Counted from the stretch's first letter, positions 1 through 7,754 are shown. The stretch: 27,099 nucleotides of DNA from ZC4RG30 sp965652645 (GCA_965652645.1 CBFGXE010000041.1:1-27099), one strand, 5' to 3'. Translations and numbers: made by a program. Notes: generated by a model not told the origin, from the sequence alone.

Positions 1-231
1 GTATCCATCAGCCTGCGCGAACTGGATCCGGGTTCGTGGGTGATCTTCGAGCTGCCGGGATTCAAGGCCGCGGGGTCGGGCACGCTGCAGAAGAGCCTGG
101 AGGCGCTGCGCAACGCCGACACCACGTCCTGGTACAAGGGCAAGGATGGACTGTGGGTGAAGGTAGTCTCCACCGGGGATGCGGGACGTTCCGGTCCTGG
201 TGCCGGAACCCGCATCCAGGCCAGCCGCTGA
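1..231 (+). CDS. C-terminal fragment of an unidentified protein
   Basis: An open frame runs from the first base of the window to a TGA at 229-231, so the gene begins upstream and only about 76 codons are visible. The fragment has a short segment rich in hydrophobic and aromatic residues (SWVIFELPGF), a region with SWYKGKDGLWVKV and a Gly/Arg-rich tail ending in QASR. I do not recognise the family. It is followed within 25 bases by a strong intrinsic terminator, which supports it being the real end of a transcribed unit. The reading frame is the only one of the three on this strand with a natural stop just before the terminator. Confidence 0.55.
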   Translation, partial: VSISLRELDPGSWVIFELPGFKAAGSGTLQKSLEALRNADTTSWYKGKDGLWVKVVSTGDAGRSGPGAGTRIQASR

Positions 232-253
232 TCTGTTGCCTGGCCTGAAAGCA

Positions 254-285
254 AAAGCCCCCGGCGCGAGCCGGGGGCTTTCTTG
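254..285 (+). terminator. intrinsic terminator
   Basis: A perfect 12-bp stem (AAAGCCCCCGGC at 254-265 and its complement at 270-281) closes a GCGA tetraloop and is followed by a short T-rich run. It lies 22 bases after the stop of the partial gene. The A-rich bases on the other side mean it may also stop transcripts of the convergent SRPBCC gene. Confidence 0.85.
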
Positions 286-313
286 TTGGCGTCTTCCCGG
301 GCGCGAGCCGTGG

Positions 314-1006
314 TTACCGCGCGCCGCCCGGCGCGCCGGGGCCACCCGGACCACCAGGACCACGCATGCCGCCCGGGGGACCGCCCGCACCCGGAGGACC
401 GCCGGCTCCACCACGAGGACCGGCACCGCGCGGCGGCAGCGTGCCACCCTCGGCGAGGATCTTCATGTTGTTCAGCGCGGTGTCGAACATCTGCTTGCGC
501 TGGGCCTTGTCACGCTCGCGGGCCGCATCATCCGGCAGCATCGAGGTGTCCCAGATCAGCGTGTAGACGATCTTCGAGGTGTTGGCCGTGACGGGCCGCG
601 CTTCCATCGTGCCGTGGTACAGGTTGTAGACCTGGCCCTCGAGCACGGGCTGCGTGTAGGTGTATGACAGCTCGGTCTTGCCCACCAGGATTTCGCGGCC
701 GATGGAACGCACCGCGCCGACCTCGCCATCCTTGCCGGAGGTGATGGTGCAGGGCATCTGGAACCACTCGCCGATGTCACAGTACTTGCCCACGCGCTTC
801 CACACTTCAGCGGCAGGGCGGTTGATGGCGATCTCCATCTCGAGCACGGCGTAGACGGGATTCGGGACCACGGGGTTGCCGCCCATCGGCGGACCGCCGG
901 CGCCGGGGCCACCCCGTCCGGGACCGGGGGCCTGCGCAAGACCCGCCGTCGCGCACAACGCACCGAAGGCCAGGGCCAGTGCAGCCTTGCCCAACTGATT
1001 TCTCAT
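314..1006 (-). CDS. secreted SRPBCC-fold (polyketide cyclase/START-like) protein with Gly/Pro-rich tails
   Basis: A 230-residue protein with an N-terminal signal peptide (MRNQLGKAALALAFGALC..., predicted cleavage after GLAQA). The start at 1006 is chosen because AAGGAG sits about 7 bases upstream; the longer frame to 1069 has no such site. After a Gly/Pro-rich linker (residues about 26-45) comes a domain of roughly 140 residues with the pattern of SRPBCC proteins: an N-terminal strand (VLEMEIAINRPAAEVWKRV), a helix, a CDIGEWF segment and a C-terminal amphipathic helix (MFDTALNNMKILAEGG). SRPBCC domains form a hydrophobic ligand pocket; no ligand can be named here. The last 40 residues are low-complexity PGG/GGP repeats. 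It is probably periplasmic. The family call is moderately sure, the function unknown. Confidence 0.75.
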   Translation of the reverse strand: MRNQLGKAALALAFGALCATAGLAQAPGPGRGGPGAGGPPMGGNPVVPNPVYAVLEMEIAINRPAAEVWKRVGKYCDIGEWFQMPCTITSGKDGEVGAVRSIGREILVGKTELSYTYTQPVLEGQVYNLYHGTMEARPVTANTSKIVYTLIWDTSMLPDDAARERDKAQRKQMFDTALNNMKILAEGGTLPPRGAGPRGGAGGPPGAGGPPGGMRGPGGPGGPGAPGGAR

Positions 1007-1135
1007 GAACCGCTCCTTGAATGAATCCAGTGCTGGAACCGGTCCGGCGCTCGCCGGACCGGCGGGCAATAGTACCCAGCCGGGGCCGCCGGTGGGTGAA
1101 GTACACTGGGTGCGTCATCCGGGAGGGGCACGAGC

Positions 1136-2062
1136 ATGCGGAAGGCCATTCGTGCCGGCGCGATGGCGCTGGCGGTTACGGTATGCGGCGCGCAGCTGGC
1201 CGGAGCCATGCAGCCGCCGGGTTCTTCCACCGCACCGGATACACCGGGCACGGGCCCGTATCCGGCGATGAAGGAGCAGATTCCCGCGTTGACCCGCAAC
1301 GTGGTCTATCGCCCCGCCGATCCCGCGGCCATGGGCGCGCAGAAGCTGGGCGTGGTCGCGTGGGGCAATGGTGGCTGTTCCAACGATGCGGCCAGCACAC
1401 GCTTCCACCTGCTGGAGATCGCCTCACACGGCTACCTGGTGATCGCATCCGGCCGCATCCTGAGCGGCCCCGGCGCGCCGCCACCTTCAGGCGAGCGGCT
1501 GCCTTTCCCGCAGACATTGCCGGAGGACCTCACCGCCGCCATCGACTGGGCGCTGGCCGAGAACACGCGGCAGGGCAGCCCTTACTTCGGCCGCATTGAT
1601 CCGGAGCAGGTGGCCGTTGCCGGCTTCAGCTGCGGTGGCCTGCAGGCCGCGCTGGTGGCGGGTGATCCACGCGTCGCCACGCTGATCATGCAGAACACCG
1701 GCACGTACGAGGGGGAGCGCCCCTCCATGCCGGGCTTCAAGGTGCCCAAGTCCACGCTGAAGGCGTACCACACGCCGGTGCTGTACATCATCGGCGGACC
1801 CACCGACGTGGCCTACGAAAACGCCATGGAGGACTTCAGGCTCATCGACCACGTGCCCGTGGCGATGGCCAACCTCCCCGTGGGGCATGGCGGTACCTAC
1901 CACGAGCCCAATGGCGGCGCGGCGGCGCAGGTGGCGGTGGGCTGGCTGAACTGGCAGCTGCGCGGCGACGAGAAGGGTCGCGCGCTCTTCATGGGCGAGG
2001 ACTGCGGGCTGTGCAAGGACCCGCAGTGGACGCTCGAGAAGAAGAACTTCCCGGCGCCCTGA
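1136..2062 (+). CDS. secreted alpha/beta hydrolase (dienelactone-hydrolase/PETase-like fold)
   Basis: A 308-residue protein with a signal peptide (residues 1-24, cut near AGA). GGGAGGGG lies about 7 bases before the ATG. The nucleophile elbow is GFSCGG with Ser165. The likely oxyanion strand is VVAWGNGGC (residues 73-81). Asp224 in GGPTDVAY and His251 in LPVGHGGTY complete a plausible Ser-Asp-His triad in the right order. The layout resembles exported carboxylesterases of the dienelactone hydrolase and cutinase-like groups; substrate unknown. The C-terminus has a close Cys pair (GEDCGLC), possibly a disulfide in the periplasm. It is a single gene, divergent from the SRPBCC gene and convergent with the SMP-30 gene. 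Confidence 0.85.
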   Translation: MRKAIRAGAMALAVTVCGAQLAGAMQPPGSSTAPDTPGTGPYPAMKEQIPALTRNVVYRPADPAAMGAQKLGVVAWGNGGCSNDAASTRFHLLEIASHGYLVIASGRILSGPGAPPPSGERLPFPQTLPEDLTAAIDWALAENTRQGSPYFGRIDPEQVAVAGFSCGGLQAALVAGDPRVATLIMQNTGTYEGERPSMPGFKVPKSTLKAYHTPVLYIIGGPTDVAYENAMEDFRLIDHVPVAMANLPVGHGGTYHEPNGGAAAQVAVGWLNWQLRGDEKGRALFMGEDCGLCKDPQWTLEKKNFPAP

Positions 2063-2073
2063 CTGCGGGCCTT

Positions 2074-2102
2074 CCGGTCGGGCTGGATTACAGCCCGGCC
2101 GG
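2074..2102. terminator. hairpin between convergent genes
   Basis: A 12-bp stem with one G-T pair (CCGGTCGGGCTG at 2074-2085, CAGCCCGGCCGG at 2091-2102) with a 5-base loop. It lies between the stop of the hydrolase and the end of the SMP-30 gene, whose TAA sits in the loop. There is no T-run, so it would be a weak or bidirectional terminator at best. Confidence 0.45.
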
Positions 2103-3995
2103 GTGGCGGAAGCCCTTCACCCTGGTCGGGATCATCCAGGCCGACGACTCACCCACCATGTAGAGGATGTTGTTGTCCGGCCCGCCGAAGGTGACGTTCA
2201 CCGGGTATTGCGGCGCCCAGATGATGCCGACGAACGTGCCGTCGGGCTGGAAGATCTGCACGCCCGACTTGGTGGCCACGTAGTAGCGGCCGTCGGTGTC
2301 GACCGCGGTGCCGTCGCCGCTGGAGTTGTAGCGGTCATCCGGCACCGGCGCGCTGAGCACATCCGGCTCCAGGTGCATCTGCGCGAAGCGGCGCTTGTTC
2401 GACAGCGAACCGTCCTCGGCCACGTCGTAGGCCCACACGAAGTTCTGGCCGGGGCTGTTCCAGCTGTTGTTCACGTACACCGTCCTGCCGTCGGGCGAGA
2501 GTTCCACGCCGTTCGGGAACGCGAACTCGCCGGGGGGCACCACGATGCGGGCCTTGCCGTCCGGCGCCACGTAATAGAGCTGCGGGCCGGCGTGGGTCTT
2601 CTTTTCTTCCGGCGTGAACTGCGGGTCGGTCACATAGAGGCCGCCGCGCGCATCCATCACCATGTCATTGGGGCCGTCCAGCGGCTTGCCGTCGACGCGG
2701 TTGAACAGCACCTTCACGACACGGCCGTTGGCCGGGTTCACCTCCACCACGCGGTGGCCGAACATGTCGCAGACGATCAGGTTGCCATTGGCGGCCGCGA
2801 TGGTGCCATTGGACTGCATGCCAGTGGCCAGCACGCGCCACTTGCCGTCCGGCTCCATCACGATCAGGCGGCTGCGCTGCGGACTGCCCGTCCAGTCGCC
2901 ATTCTTGTGGTCGCGGAAGTACATGTCGGAGAAATACAGCTTGCCGTTGAGCCAGGTCGGGCCCTCGGCAAAGGTGAAACCCTCGGCCAGCTTCACCGGC
3001 TTCGCGCCAGGCTCGATCACCTGCGCCAGCAGGTCCTGCTGCTTGCGGGCACGCTCGATGTAGTCGGGCCGCACGGGCCAGAACACGTCGAACTGGTCGG
3101 CGCCGGTGTCGCTGAGCTCGGCCGAGTGCACCATGCCGCCCGGCAGGTTCACCACGTGGTTGCCCTGGTCGTCGGAGGTGTAGGTGGTGTCCATCACGCC
3201 CTGCACCAGCGAGCCGCGCACGGTGTAGCTGAGCTGGTCCTCCGGATGGATGTGGCGCACGAAGGTGGAGCCCGGGTCCATGCGCACCATGCTCACCTGT
3301 GCGTTGCGACCCCAGATCAGACGCGCGTGCGCGATGCTGCGCGGATGGTCGAGGTCGGTGGAGGGGTCGGTCAGCGGCGTCAGCTGGATCTCGCTGACGT
3401 TGATCACCTCGCCGGCCGGATGCGAGGGCGTGACGCCCAGGTCGGGGAAGTCACGCTTCGCGCCGCTGATGTCCTGGCCGACCAGCGCCAGGTGGTCCAG
3501 GCGCACCGGCGAATACAGCTCGAAGGATTCAAGGCCATCGGCGCCGGCCTTCATGGTGCGCGTGCTGCCGGGCTCGAGGAACAGGGCGGTGTCCTTGGTG
3601 AGCTCGAGCGTCTTGCCGTCGACCTCGACGGTGGCCGAGCCCCTGGTGACGACGATGATCAGCTCCTCATCCAGCTTCTGCTGCGGATATTCGGAGCCGG
3701 CCGCCATGGTCAGGCGCTCCAGCAGCGCGCCGCGTCCCCATGCCAGCTTCGCATCCACGCCCGGGGCGAAGTTCGCCGTGGGCAGGTTGGCGGCCAGCAC
3801 CGGTTCGCCATCGGCCAGCGCCTGGGGCACCGATACCTTCGGCAGGTCCCTGGTGCGTCCGGTGACGTTGTGCTCCTTGATCACGGCCTGGTTGCGGTCG
3901 GCCCAGGGAGGCGAGTCCTGGCGTGAGCAGCCCGTGACGGTGATGACGAGTCCGGCCAGCGCGGCCAGGCAGATGCCCCGATGCAGTTTCTTCAT
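2088..3995 (-). CDS. bicupin + SMP-30/gluconolactonase fusion lipoprotein
   Basis: A 635-residue protein. The open frame extends upstream to 4652, but the start at 3995 gives a clean lipoprotein signal (MKKLHRGICLAALAGLVITV, then TGC with Cys23). Residues about 85-165 form a cupin barrel that lacks the HxH metal motif. Residues about 225-310 form a second cupin with the intact motif: G242, His248, His250, Glu252, then PGGMVH with His290. Residues about 333-625 are an SMP-30/gluconolactonase/LRE-like six-bladed propeller. Its usual divalent-metal residues can be matched to Glu344 (AEGPTW), Asn495 (PNGVELS) and Asp561 (GDGTAVD), with Asn443 (GPNDM) as substrate contact. SMP-30 enzymes hydrolyse sugar lactones and related esters. 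The protein is likely anchored on the periplasmic side of a membrane. Substrate unknown. Confidence 0.85.
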   Translation of the reverse strand: MKKLHRGICLAALAGLVITVTGCSRQDSPPWADRNQAVIKEHNVTGRTRDLPKVSVPQALADGEPVLAANLPTANFAPGVDAKLAWGRGALLERLTMAAGSEYPQQKLDEELIIVVTRGSATVEVDGKTLELTKDTALFLEPGSTRTMKAGADGLESFELYSPVRLDHLALVGQDISGAKRDFPDLGVTPSHPAGEVINVSEIQLTPLTDPSTDLDHPRSIAHARLIWGRNAQVSMVRMDPGSTFVRHIHPEDQLSYTVRGSLVQGVMDTTYTSDDQGNHVVNLPGGMVHSAELSDTGADQFDVFWPVRPDYIERARKQQDLLAQVIEPGAKPVKLAEGFTFAEGPTWLNGKLYFSDMYFRDHKNGDWTGSPQRSRLIVMEPDGKWRVLATGMQSNGTIAAANGNLIVCDMFGHRVVEVNPANGRVVKVLFNRVDGKPLDGPNDMVMDARGGLYVTDPQFTPEEKKTHAGPQLYYVAPDGKARIVVPPGEFAFPNGVELSPDGRTVYVNNSWNSPGQNFVWAYDVAEDGSLSNKRRFAQMHLEPDVLSAPVPDDRYNSSGDGTAVDTDGRYYVATKSGVQIFQPDGTFVGIIWAPQYPVNVTFGGPDNNILYMVGESSAWMIPTRVKGFRHPAGL

Positions 3996-4091
3996 TGTCT
4001 TTGGCACCCTTGATGCTGTGGATTGGAGATGGTGCCGGGCGACTGTAGTTGCCACGCCCGGGGATCGCAAGGAATGCGGGTGGTCTCCTAC

Positions 4092-4643
4092 ATGCGTTGC
4101 CGCATCCGGCCGGATATGCGCCGGCCGCCTCGCTGGGAGAATCAGGCCATCCAGCCGCTTTCGGGTGGGCGTGCGATCGAGACCGTGCGCGAGATCCTCA
4201 CCGACGCCAACATCTGCCTGCTGGTCACCCGGCACGACCGCTTTCCTTTCGACGTGCGTCCCATGGCCGTGCAGGCGGTGGAGGCGGACGGCAGCATCTG
4301 GTTCCTGAGTTCCTCCGACAGCGACAAGAACCGCGACATCGAGCGCGACCCGCGGGTGACGCTGCTGGTGCAGAACAACCGCAAGTACGAATACGCACAG
4401 CTTTCCGGACGCGCCACCATCCATCGCGACCGCGCGCTGGTCGACAGGTACTGGACCCGGCTGGCCGAGGCCTGGTTCGACGGCAAGGATGACCCCCGCG
4501 TGACCCTGCTGGCCTTGCATCCGGAGACGGGCCACTACTGGACCACGACCGATGGCAAGATAGCGGCAGGCATCAGGATGCTGCTCAGCGCGGCGGGAGC
4601 TGACGTGGATGACGGCGGAGTGCATGGCGAACTGCGGATCTGA
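4092..4643 (+). CDS. pyridoxamine 5'-phosphate oxidase family protein (general stress protein 26-like)
   Basis: A split-barrel flavin-binding protein of about 183 residues. The core resembles general-stress-protein-26 members: an N-terminal helix (RAIETVREILTDANICLLVT), then RPMAVQAVEADGSIWFLSS, a DSDKNRDIERDPRVTLLVQ segment and a C-terminal YWTTTDGKI strand. Members bind FMN, FAD or F420 and act as small reductases or protective proteins; the cofactor cannot be told from sequence. The start is uncertain. ATG codons exist at 4029, 4074, 4092 and 4116, none with a well-spaced Shine-Dalgarno site; 4092 leaves a short leader before the conserved domain. It is divergent from the SMP-30 gene with about 96 bases between them and is followed 18 bases later by the MgtC gene, so the two may be cotranscribed. 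Confidence 0.75.
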   Translation: MRCRIRPDMRRPPRWENQAIQPLSGGRAIETVREILTDANICLLVTRHDRFPFDVRPMAVQAVEADGSIWFLSSSDSDKNRDIERDPRVTLLVQNNRKYEYAQLSGRATIHRDRALVDRYWTRLAEAWFDGKDDPRVTLLALHPETGHYWTTTDGKIAAGIRMLLSAAGADVDDGGVHGELRI

Positions 4644-4661
4644 TCGCGGCACCGGTTCCCC

Positions 4662-5144
4662 GTGGACCTGATCCTGCGGGAGTTGGGCGGACTGCCTGAC
4701 CTGTCAACGTTCACGCGTTTCCTGATCCGCCTGCTGGCGGCGCTGGCGCTGGGTGCCCTGATCGGCTACCAGCGGGAACGCTCGGGCAAGGCCGCGGGGC
4801 TGCGCACCCACATGCTGGTTGCCCTCGGTACCTGCCTCTTCGTGGTGGCGGGCCTGGAGACCGGCATGCGCGACGATGCCATGTCGCGCGTGATCCAGGG
4901 CCTGATCACCGGCATCGGATTCATCGGTGCCGGTTCCATCCTGAAGGTGCAGGAGGACAAGGCGATCCACGGCCTTACCACTGCGGCGGGCATCTGGATG
5001 ACCGCAGCGGCCAGCGTGGCCATTGGCCTGGGGCAGATCCTCACCGGCATGCTGGCCGGCGTGCTGGCCTGGATCGTGCTGGCGGTGGTGAGCCGCTTCG
5101 AGCGACGCGCAAATAAAGCTGAACCCGGCGACTTTTCAGTCTGA
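4662..5144 (+). CDS. short MgtC/SapB-family membrane protein
   Basis: A 160-residue integral membrane protein starting at GTG. The MgtC signature is clear: RLLAALALGALIGYQRER followed by GLRTHMLVALGT, then RVIQGLITGIGFIGAG and HGLTTAAGIWMTAA. Four or five hydrophobic helices are visible (about residues 20-40, 48-66, 78-95, 103-122 and 125-145). MgtC of enteric bacteria is about 230 residues and carries a cytoplasmic ACT-like C-terminal domain. That domain is absent here, so this is the short SapB-like form. MgtC proteins are linked to growth at low magnesium and to control of ATP synthase; the role of short forms is less clear. No good ribosome-binding site precedes the GTG, which suggests translational coupling to the upstream gene. 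Confidence 0.85.
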   Translation: MDLILRELGGLPDLSTFTRFLIRLLAALALGALIGYQRERSGKAAGLRTHMLVALGTCLFVVAGLETGMRDDAMSRVIQGLITGIGFIGAGSILKVQEDKAIHGLTTAAGIWMTAAASVAIGLGQILTGMLAGVLAWIVLAVVSRFERRANKAEPGDFSV

Positions 5145-5157
5145 CCGGGTTCAGTTT
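5119..5157 (+). terminator. terminator overlapping the mgtC-like stop
   Basis: A perfect 10-bp stem, CTGAACCCGG (5119-5128) with CCGGGTTCAG (5145-5154), followed by TTT. The left arm and the 16-base loop contain the last codons and the TGA of the MgtC gene. The T-run is short, so efficiency is uncertain. Confidence 0.6.
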
Positions 5158-5301
5158 ACGTTTGATGTATCAATTAAGATTCATCTCACGCAGCTGAAGG
5201 TTACTGCCGGGCGGCGATGCGGGCCACTCCGGCAGGCGCACCGTGTTGCGGGAAAACTCCTACGCCCGGTGCGCATTGCGACGCGGCGCCTGCGACATGC
5301 C

Positions 5302-6354
5302 TCAGGCCGCCTTTACCGCCTCCAGCGTCGGATAGTCGGTGTAACCGCGCTCGTCGCCACCATAAAAGGTGGATGCGTCGGGGGTATTCAGCGGCGCATT
5401 GCGGCGGAAGCGCTCCAGCAGGTCCGGGTTGGCGAGGTACGGCACGCCGAAGGCCACCGCCGACACAACACCCGACGCAAGCACCTGTTGCGCACGCGCG
5501 TGGTCGTAGCCGCCGTTGACGATCACCGGGCCGCCGAAGGCCTGCGCCAGGGCAGGCGTGATGGCCTCGGCGCCGCCGCCTTCCACCAGGTGCAGATAGG
5601 CCACGCCGCGGATGGCCCTGGCCGCACGACGGAAGGTATCCAGCGGATCGGCGTCGCTCATGTCGTTCCACGGCAGCAGGGGGGAGAGGCGCACGCCGGT
5701 GCGTCCGGCGCCAATCTCGTCGGCCACCGCCTCCACCACCTCGCGGACGAAGCGCGTGCGATCCTGGCCGTAGACGTCGGTGCGCTGGTTGCTGCCGGAG
5801 CGCAGGAACTCGTCGATCAGGTAGCTGTTGGCGCCGTGGATCTCCACCGCGTCGGCACCGGCGTCGATGGCGCGGCGCGCGGCGCGTGCGAAATCCTGCG
5901 CGATGCCCGGGATCTCCCCGGTCTGCAGCTCGCGTGGCGTCTCGAAGGGCACGGACTGGAAGTTCCGGTCGCGCGACTCCCCCGTGCGGATGGGAATGGG
6001 GCTGGGTGCGACGATCTCGCCGAACACCGAGGAATGCCCCGAGCGCCCGGTGTGGAAGAGCTGCAGCGCGATGCGGCCGCCTGCCTTGTGGACGGCGTCG
6101 ACCACCGGCACCCAGCTCTGCTGTTGGGCGTCGTTCCAGAGCCCGGGGATGGCGGGATAGCCGTGGCCCTGGGGGCTCACCGCGATGGCTTCGGAAATGA
6201 TCAGGCCCGCCTCAGCGCGCTGCGCGTAGTAGGTGGCCGCCAGCGGGGTCTGGATACCGTCCATGGAGGCCCGGGTGCGGGTCATGGGGGCCATCACGGC
6301 GCGGTTGGGTAATTGCAGGGTTCCGAGTCGGGCAGGCGAAAACAGTTGGCTCAT
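5302..6354 (-). CDS. old yellow enzyme family ene-reductase (NADH:flavin oxidoreductase, NemA-like)
   Basis: A 350-residue FMN-dependent TIM barrel of normal family length. AAGGAGA precedes the ATG. Landmarks are MAPMTRTRA (residues 21-29, flavin-contacting Thr), LQLFHTGR (98-104), and the active-site stretch HGAN with His173 and Asn176 followed by Tyr178, the expected proton donor, then DEFLRSGSNQRTDVYG (181-196). A C-terminal VNGGYD phosphate-binding loop is present. Such enzymes reduce activated alkenes, nitro-esters, maleimides and quinone-like electrophiles with NAD(P)H. The gene is divergent from an HxlR-type regulator, a common arrangement for electrophile-inducible reductases, so induction by reactive electrophiles or quinones is a fair inference. 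Confidence 0.93.
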   Translation of the reverse strand: MSQLFSPARLGTLQLPNRAVMAPMTRTRASMDGIQTPLAATYYAQRAEAGLIISEAIAVSPQGHGYPAIPGLWNDAQQQSWVPVVDAVHKAGGRIALQLFHTGRSGHSSVFGEIVAPSPIPIRTGESRDRNFQSVPFETPRELQTGEIPGIAQDFARAARRAIDAGADAVEIHGANSYLIDEFLRSGSNQRTDVYGQDRTRFVREVVEAVADEIGAGRTGVRLSPLLPWNDMSDADPLDTFRRAARAIRGVAYLHLVEGGGAEAITPALAQAFGGPVIVNGGYDHARAQQVLASGVVSAVAFGVPYLANPDLLERFRRNAPLNTPDASTFYGGDERGYTDYPTLEAVKAA

Positions 6355-6397
6355 GGGCTTCTCCTTGGTATCATAGAGATACTATGGATATCAAGGA

Positions 6398-6417
6398 TAC
6401 TAACTTGCAAGTAGGTA
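6398..6417. promoter_or_regulatory. palindromic operator candidate for the HxlR regulator
   Basis: A perfect 10-bp palindrome ACTTGCAAGT (6403-6412) is flanked symmetrically by TAC and GTA, giving 16 of 20 symmetric positions. A second inverted repeat, GTATC-N5-GATAC, lies at 6368-6382. HxlR/DUF24 regulators bind as dimers to short palindromes in divergent promoter regions, which fits the position between the reductase and regulator genes. Binding is inferred, not shown. Confidence 0.6.
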
Positions 6418-6440
6418 CTGGAAAGTGCGATAGTTCCCGT

Positions 6441-6803
6441 ATGGAAACCTGCGAAGGGCCATGCCCCATCGGAAAACTCATCGAGCTGCTTTCCGGCCGC
6501 TGGGCCTTCCCGGTGCTGTACCAGCTGCTGCGCGCCCAGGGTCCGATCCGCTTCGGGCAACTGCAGCGTTCGGTGGGGCGCGTCACGCAGAAAGAGCTGA
6601 CCAAGACCCTGCGCGCGTTCGAGGAGCGCGGGCTCGTCGAGCGCAAGGTCTATCCGGAGGTTCCGCCGCGCGTGGAATACCGACTCACGCCGCTGGGTGC
6701 GTCGCTGGGTGGGCCTCTGTGCGGACTGGCGCGCTGGGCCGAGGCACACATGGCCGAGATCGTGGCCGTGTGCCCCGAGTGCGAGACGCGCGGCGCGGCA
6801 TAG
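6441..6803 (+). CDS. HxlR (DUF24) family winged-helix transcriptional regulator
   Basis: A winged-helix protein of 120 residues from the ATG at 6441, or 139 from an in-frame ATG at 6384. The HxlR signature is intact: CPIGKLIELLSGRWAFPVLYQLL, RFGQLQRSV, VTQKELTKTLRAFEERGLVER, then YPEVPPRVEYRLTPLG. I prefer 6441 because the longer version would place the palindromic operator inside the coding sequence, but neither start has a strong ribosome-binding site. Cysteines cluster at the N-terminus (TCEGPCP) and there is CPEC near the C-terminus. HxlR regulators such as YodB sense electrophiles by cysteine modification, so redox or electrophile sensing of the divergent ene-reductase is plausible. Confidence 0.9.
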   Translation: METCEGPCPIGKLIELLSGRWAFPVLYQLLRAQGPIRFGQLQRSVGRVTQKELTKTLRAFEERGLVERKVYPEVPPRVEYRLTPLGASLGGPLCGLARWAEAHMAEIVAVCPECETRGAA

Positions 6804-6818
6804 GCACCGCTCAAGGGG

Positions 6819-7754
6819 TCAGGCGTCCGGTGCGAGCCGGGGCCAGAGGCTCTTGAACGATTCCACCAGGAACTGCGTGGGATCGCCCAGCCGCGCCACG
6901 TGGTCTTTCGCGGGCTCCGCGGCGAGCATGTCCTTGGGACCGAAACCTGCGCGCATCATGCGGCTGAGCTCGCCGGACAGCTTCGTCATGATTTCCAGCT
7001 CGGCCTGCAGGTCGGCCTTGGTATAAAGCCGCTCGCCATGCGCCGTGACCACGCGCGTGGCATCGTCACACTGCGCCACCAGCGTGCGGTAGCCATTGGC
7101 CAGTCCCGTGATCGCACCGCCGGTTACCCAGTCCGGCACCGGCCAGCCATTGCCGGCCACCACGCCGCCGGTGACCAGCACATTGGCCTTTTCCAGCTTC
7201 ACGTACAGGTCGCCATCGGTGTGCGCCTGTGAAAGCAGGCCGTAACGCAGCGTTTCGTCGCCGACGGTGAGCTCGCCCCCGGTCCAGGTGGTCTTGTTCG
7301 GCTGCGCGGACTTCGGCAGCGGGCGGATCGGTGGATCATCCGGCTTGTAGCGCACCGTGGTGGATAGCCACAGCCGTGTCTGCTCGTGCGCGATGATGGT
7401 GGCGCCGGCCTTGCCAAGCTTCTCGTTCAGGCCGGTGTGTTCGGCATGCCAGTGCGTGTTGAGCAGCGTATGCGGTTGCGCGCCGCCGAGCCGCGCGCCG
7501 GCCAGCTTGAGCACCGCATCGGCATGGGCCTTCAATCCGCCATCGACGAACACCAGGCCGCGCGCGTCGCGCAGCGCCAGCAGGTTGGCGCCGGCACCGC
7601 GGATCCACAGCACATGGTCGGCGAGCTTCTCCGCGGCGAGATCGCGGCCGGCCGCGTGCGCCGCGGCAGAAGGCCAGGAAATTCCTGCTGCGGCGAATGC
7701 GGCAGATGCGGATATCGAAGCTGTAAACCGCCGGCGCGTCAGCGTGATGCTCAT
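6819..7754 (-). CDS. Tat-exported metallo-beta-lactamase-fold hydrolase with altered metal ligands
   Basis: A 311-residue protein with a twin-arginine signal (LTRRRFTASISAS, cleavage near AHA at about residue 35). The MBL fold is clear: FVDGG (residues 69-73), the NTHWHAEHTG motif (His101, His103, Glu105, His106), AHTDGD with His178, and TAHGE with His239. Two usual ligands differ. The Asp of HxHxDH is Glu105, and the bridging Asp that normally ends strand VLVTGD is Gly197. The protein may hold one metal or have a shifted site. It belongs near the MBL proteins that carry NTHWH followed by a conserved region with AHEQTRLWL. Substrate unknown. It is convergent with the HxlR gene (15 bases between) and divergent from the DUF1592 operon. 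Confidence 0.85.
   Translation of the reverse strand: MSITLTRRRFTASISASAAFAAAGISWPSAAAHAAGRDLAAEKLADHVLWIRGAGANLLALRDARGLVFVDGGLKAHADAVLKLAGARLGGAQPHTLLNTHWHAEHTGLNEKLGKAGATIIAHEQTRLWLSTTVRYKPDDPPIRPLPKSAQPNKTTWTGGELTVGDETLRYGLLSQAHTDGDLYVKLEKANVLVTGGVVAGNGWPVPDWVTGGAITGLANGYRTLVAQCDDATRVVTAHGERLYTKADLQAELEIMTKLSGELSRMMRAGFGPKDMLAAEPAKDHVARLGDPTQFLVESFKSLWPRLAPDA

Noticed and set aside
2103..3926. 607-codon plus-strand frame antisense to the SMP-30 fusion
   Set aside because: It is rich in His, Val, Arg and Gly from the reverse complement of a real gene, with no recognisable domain.
5269..6312. 347-codon plus-strand frame antisense to the ene-reductase
   Set aside because: The other strand encodes an old yellow enzyme with all active-site residues.
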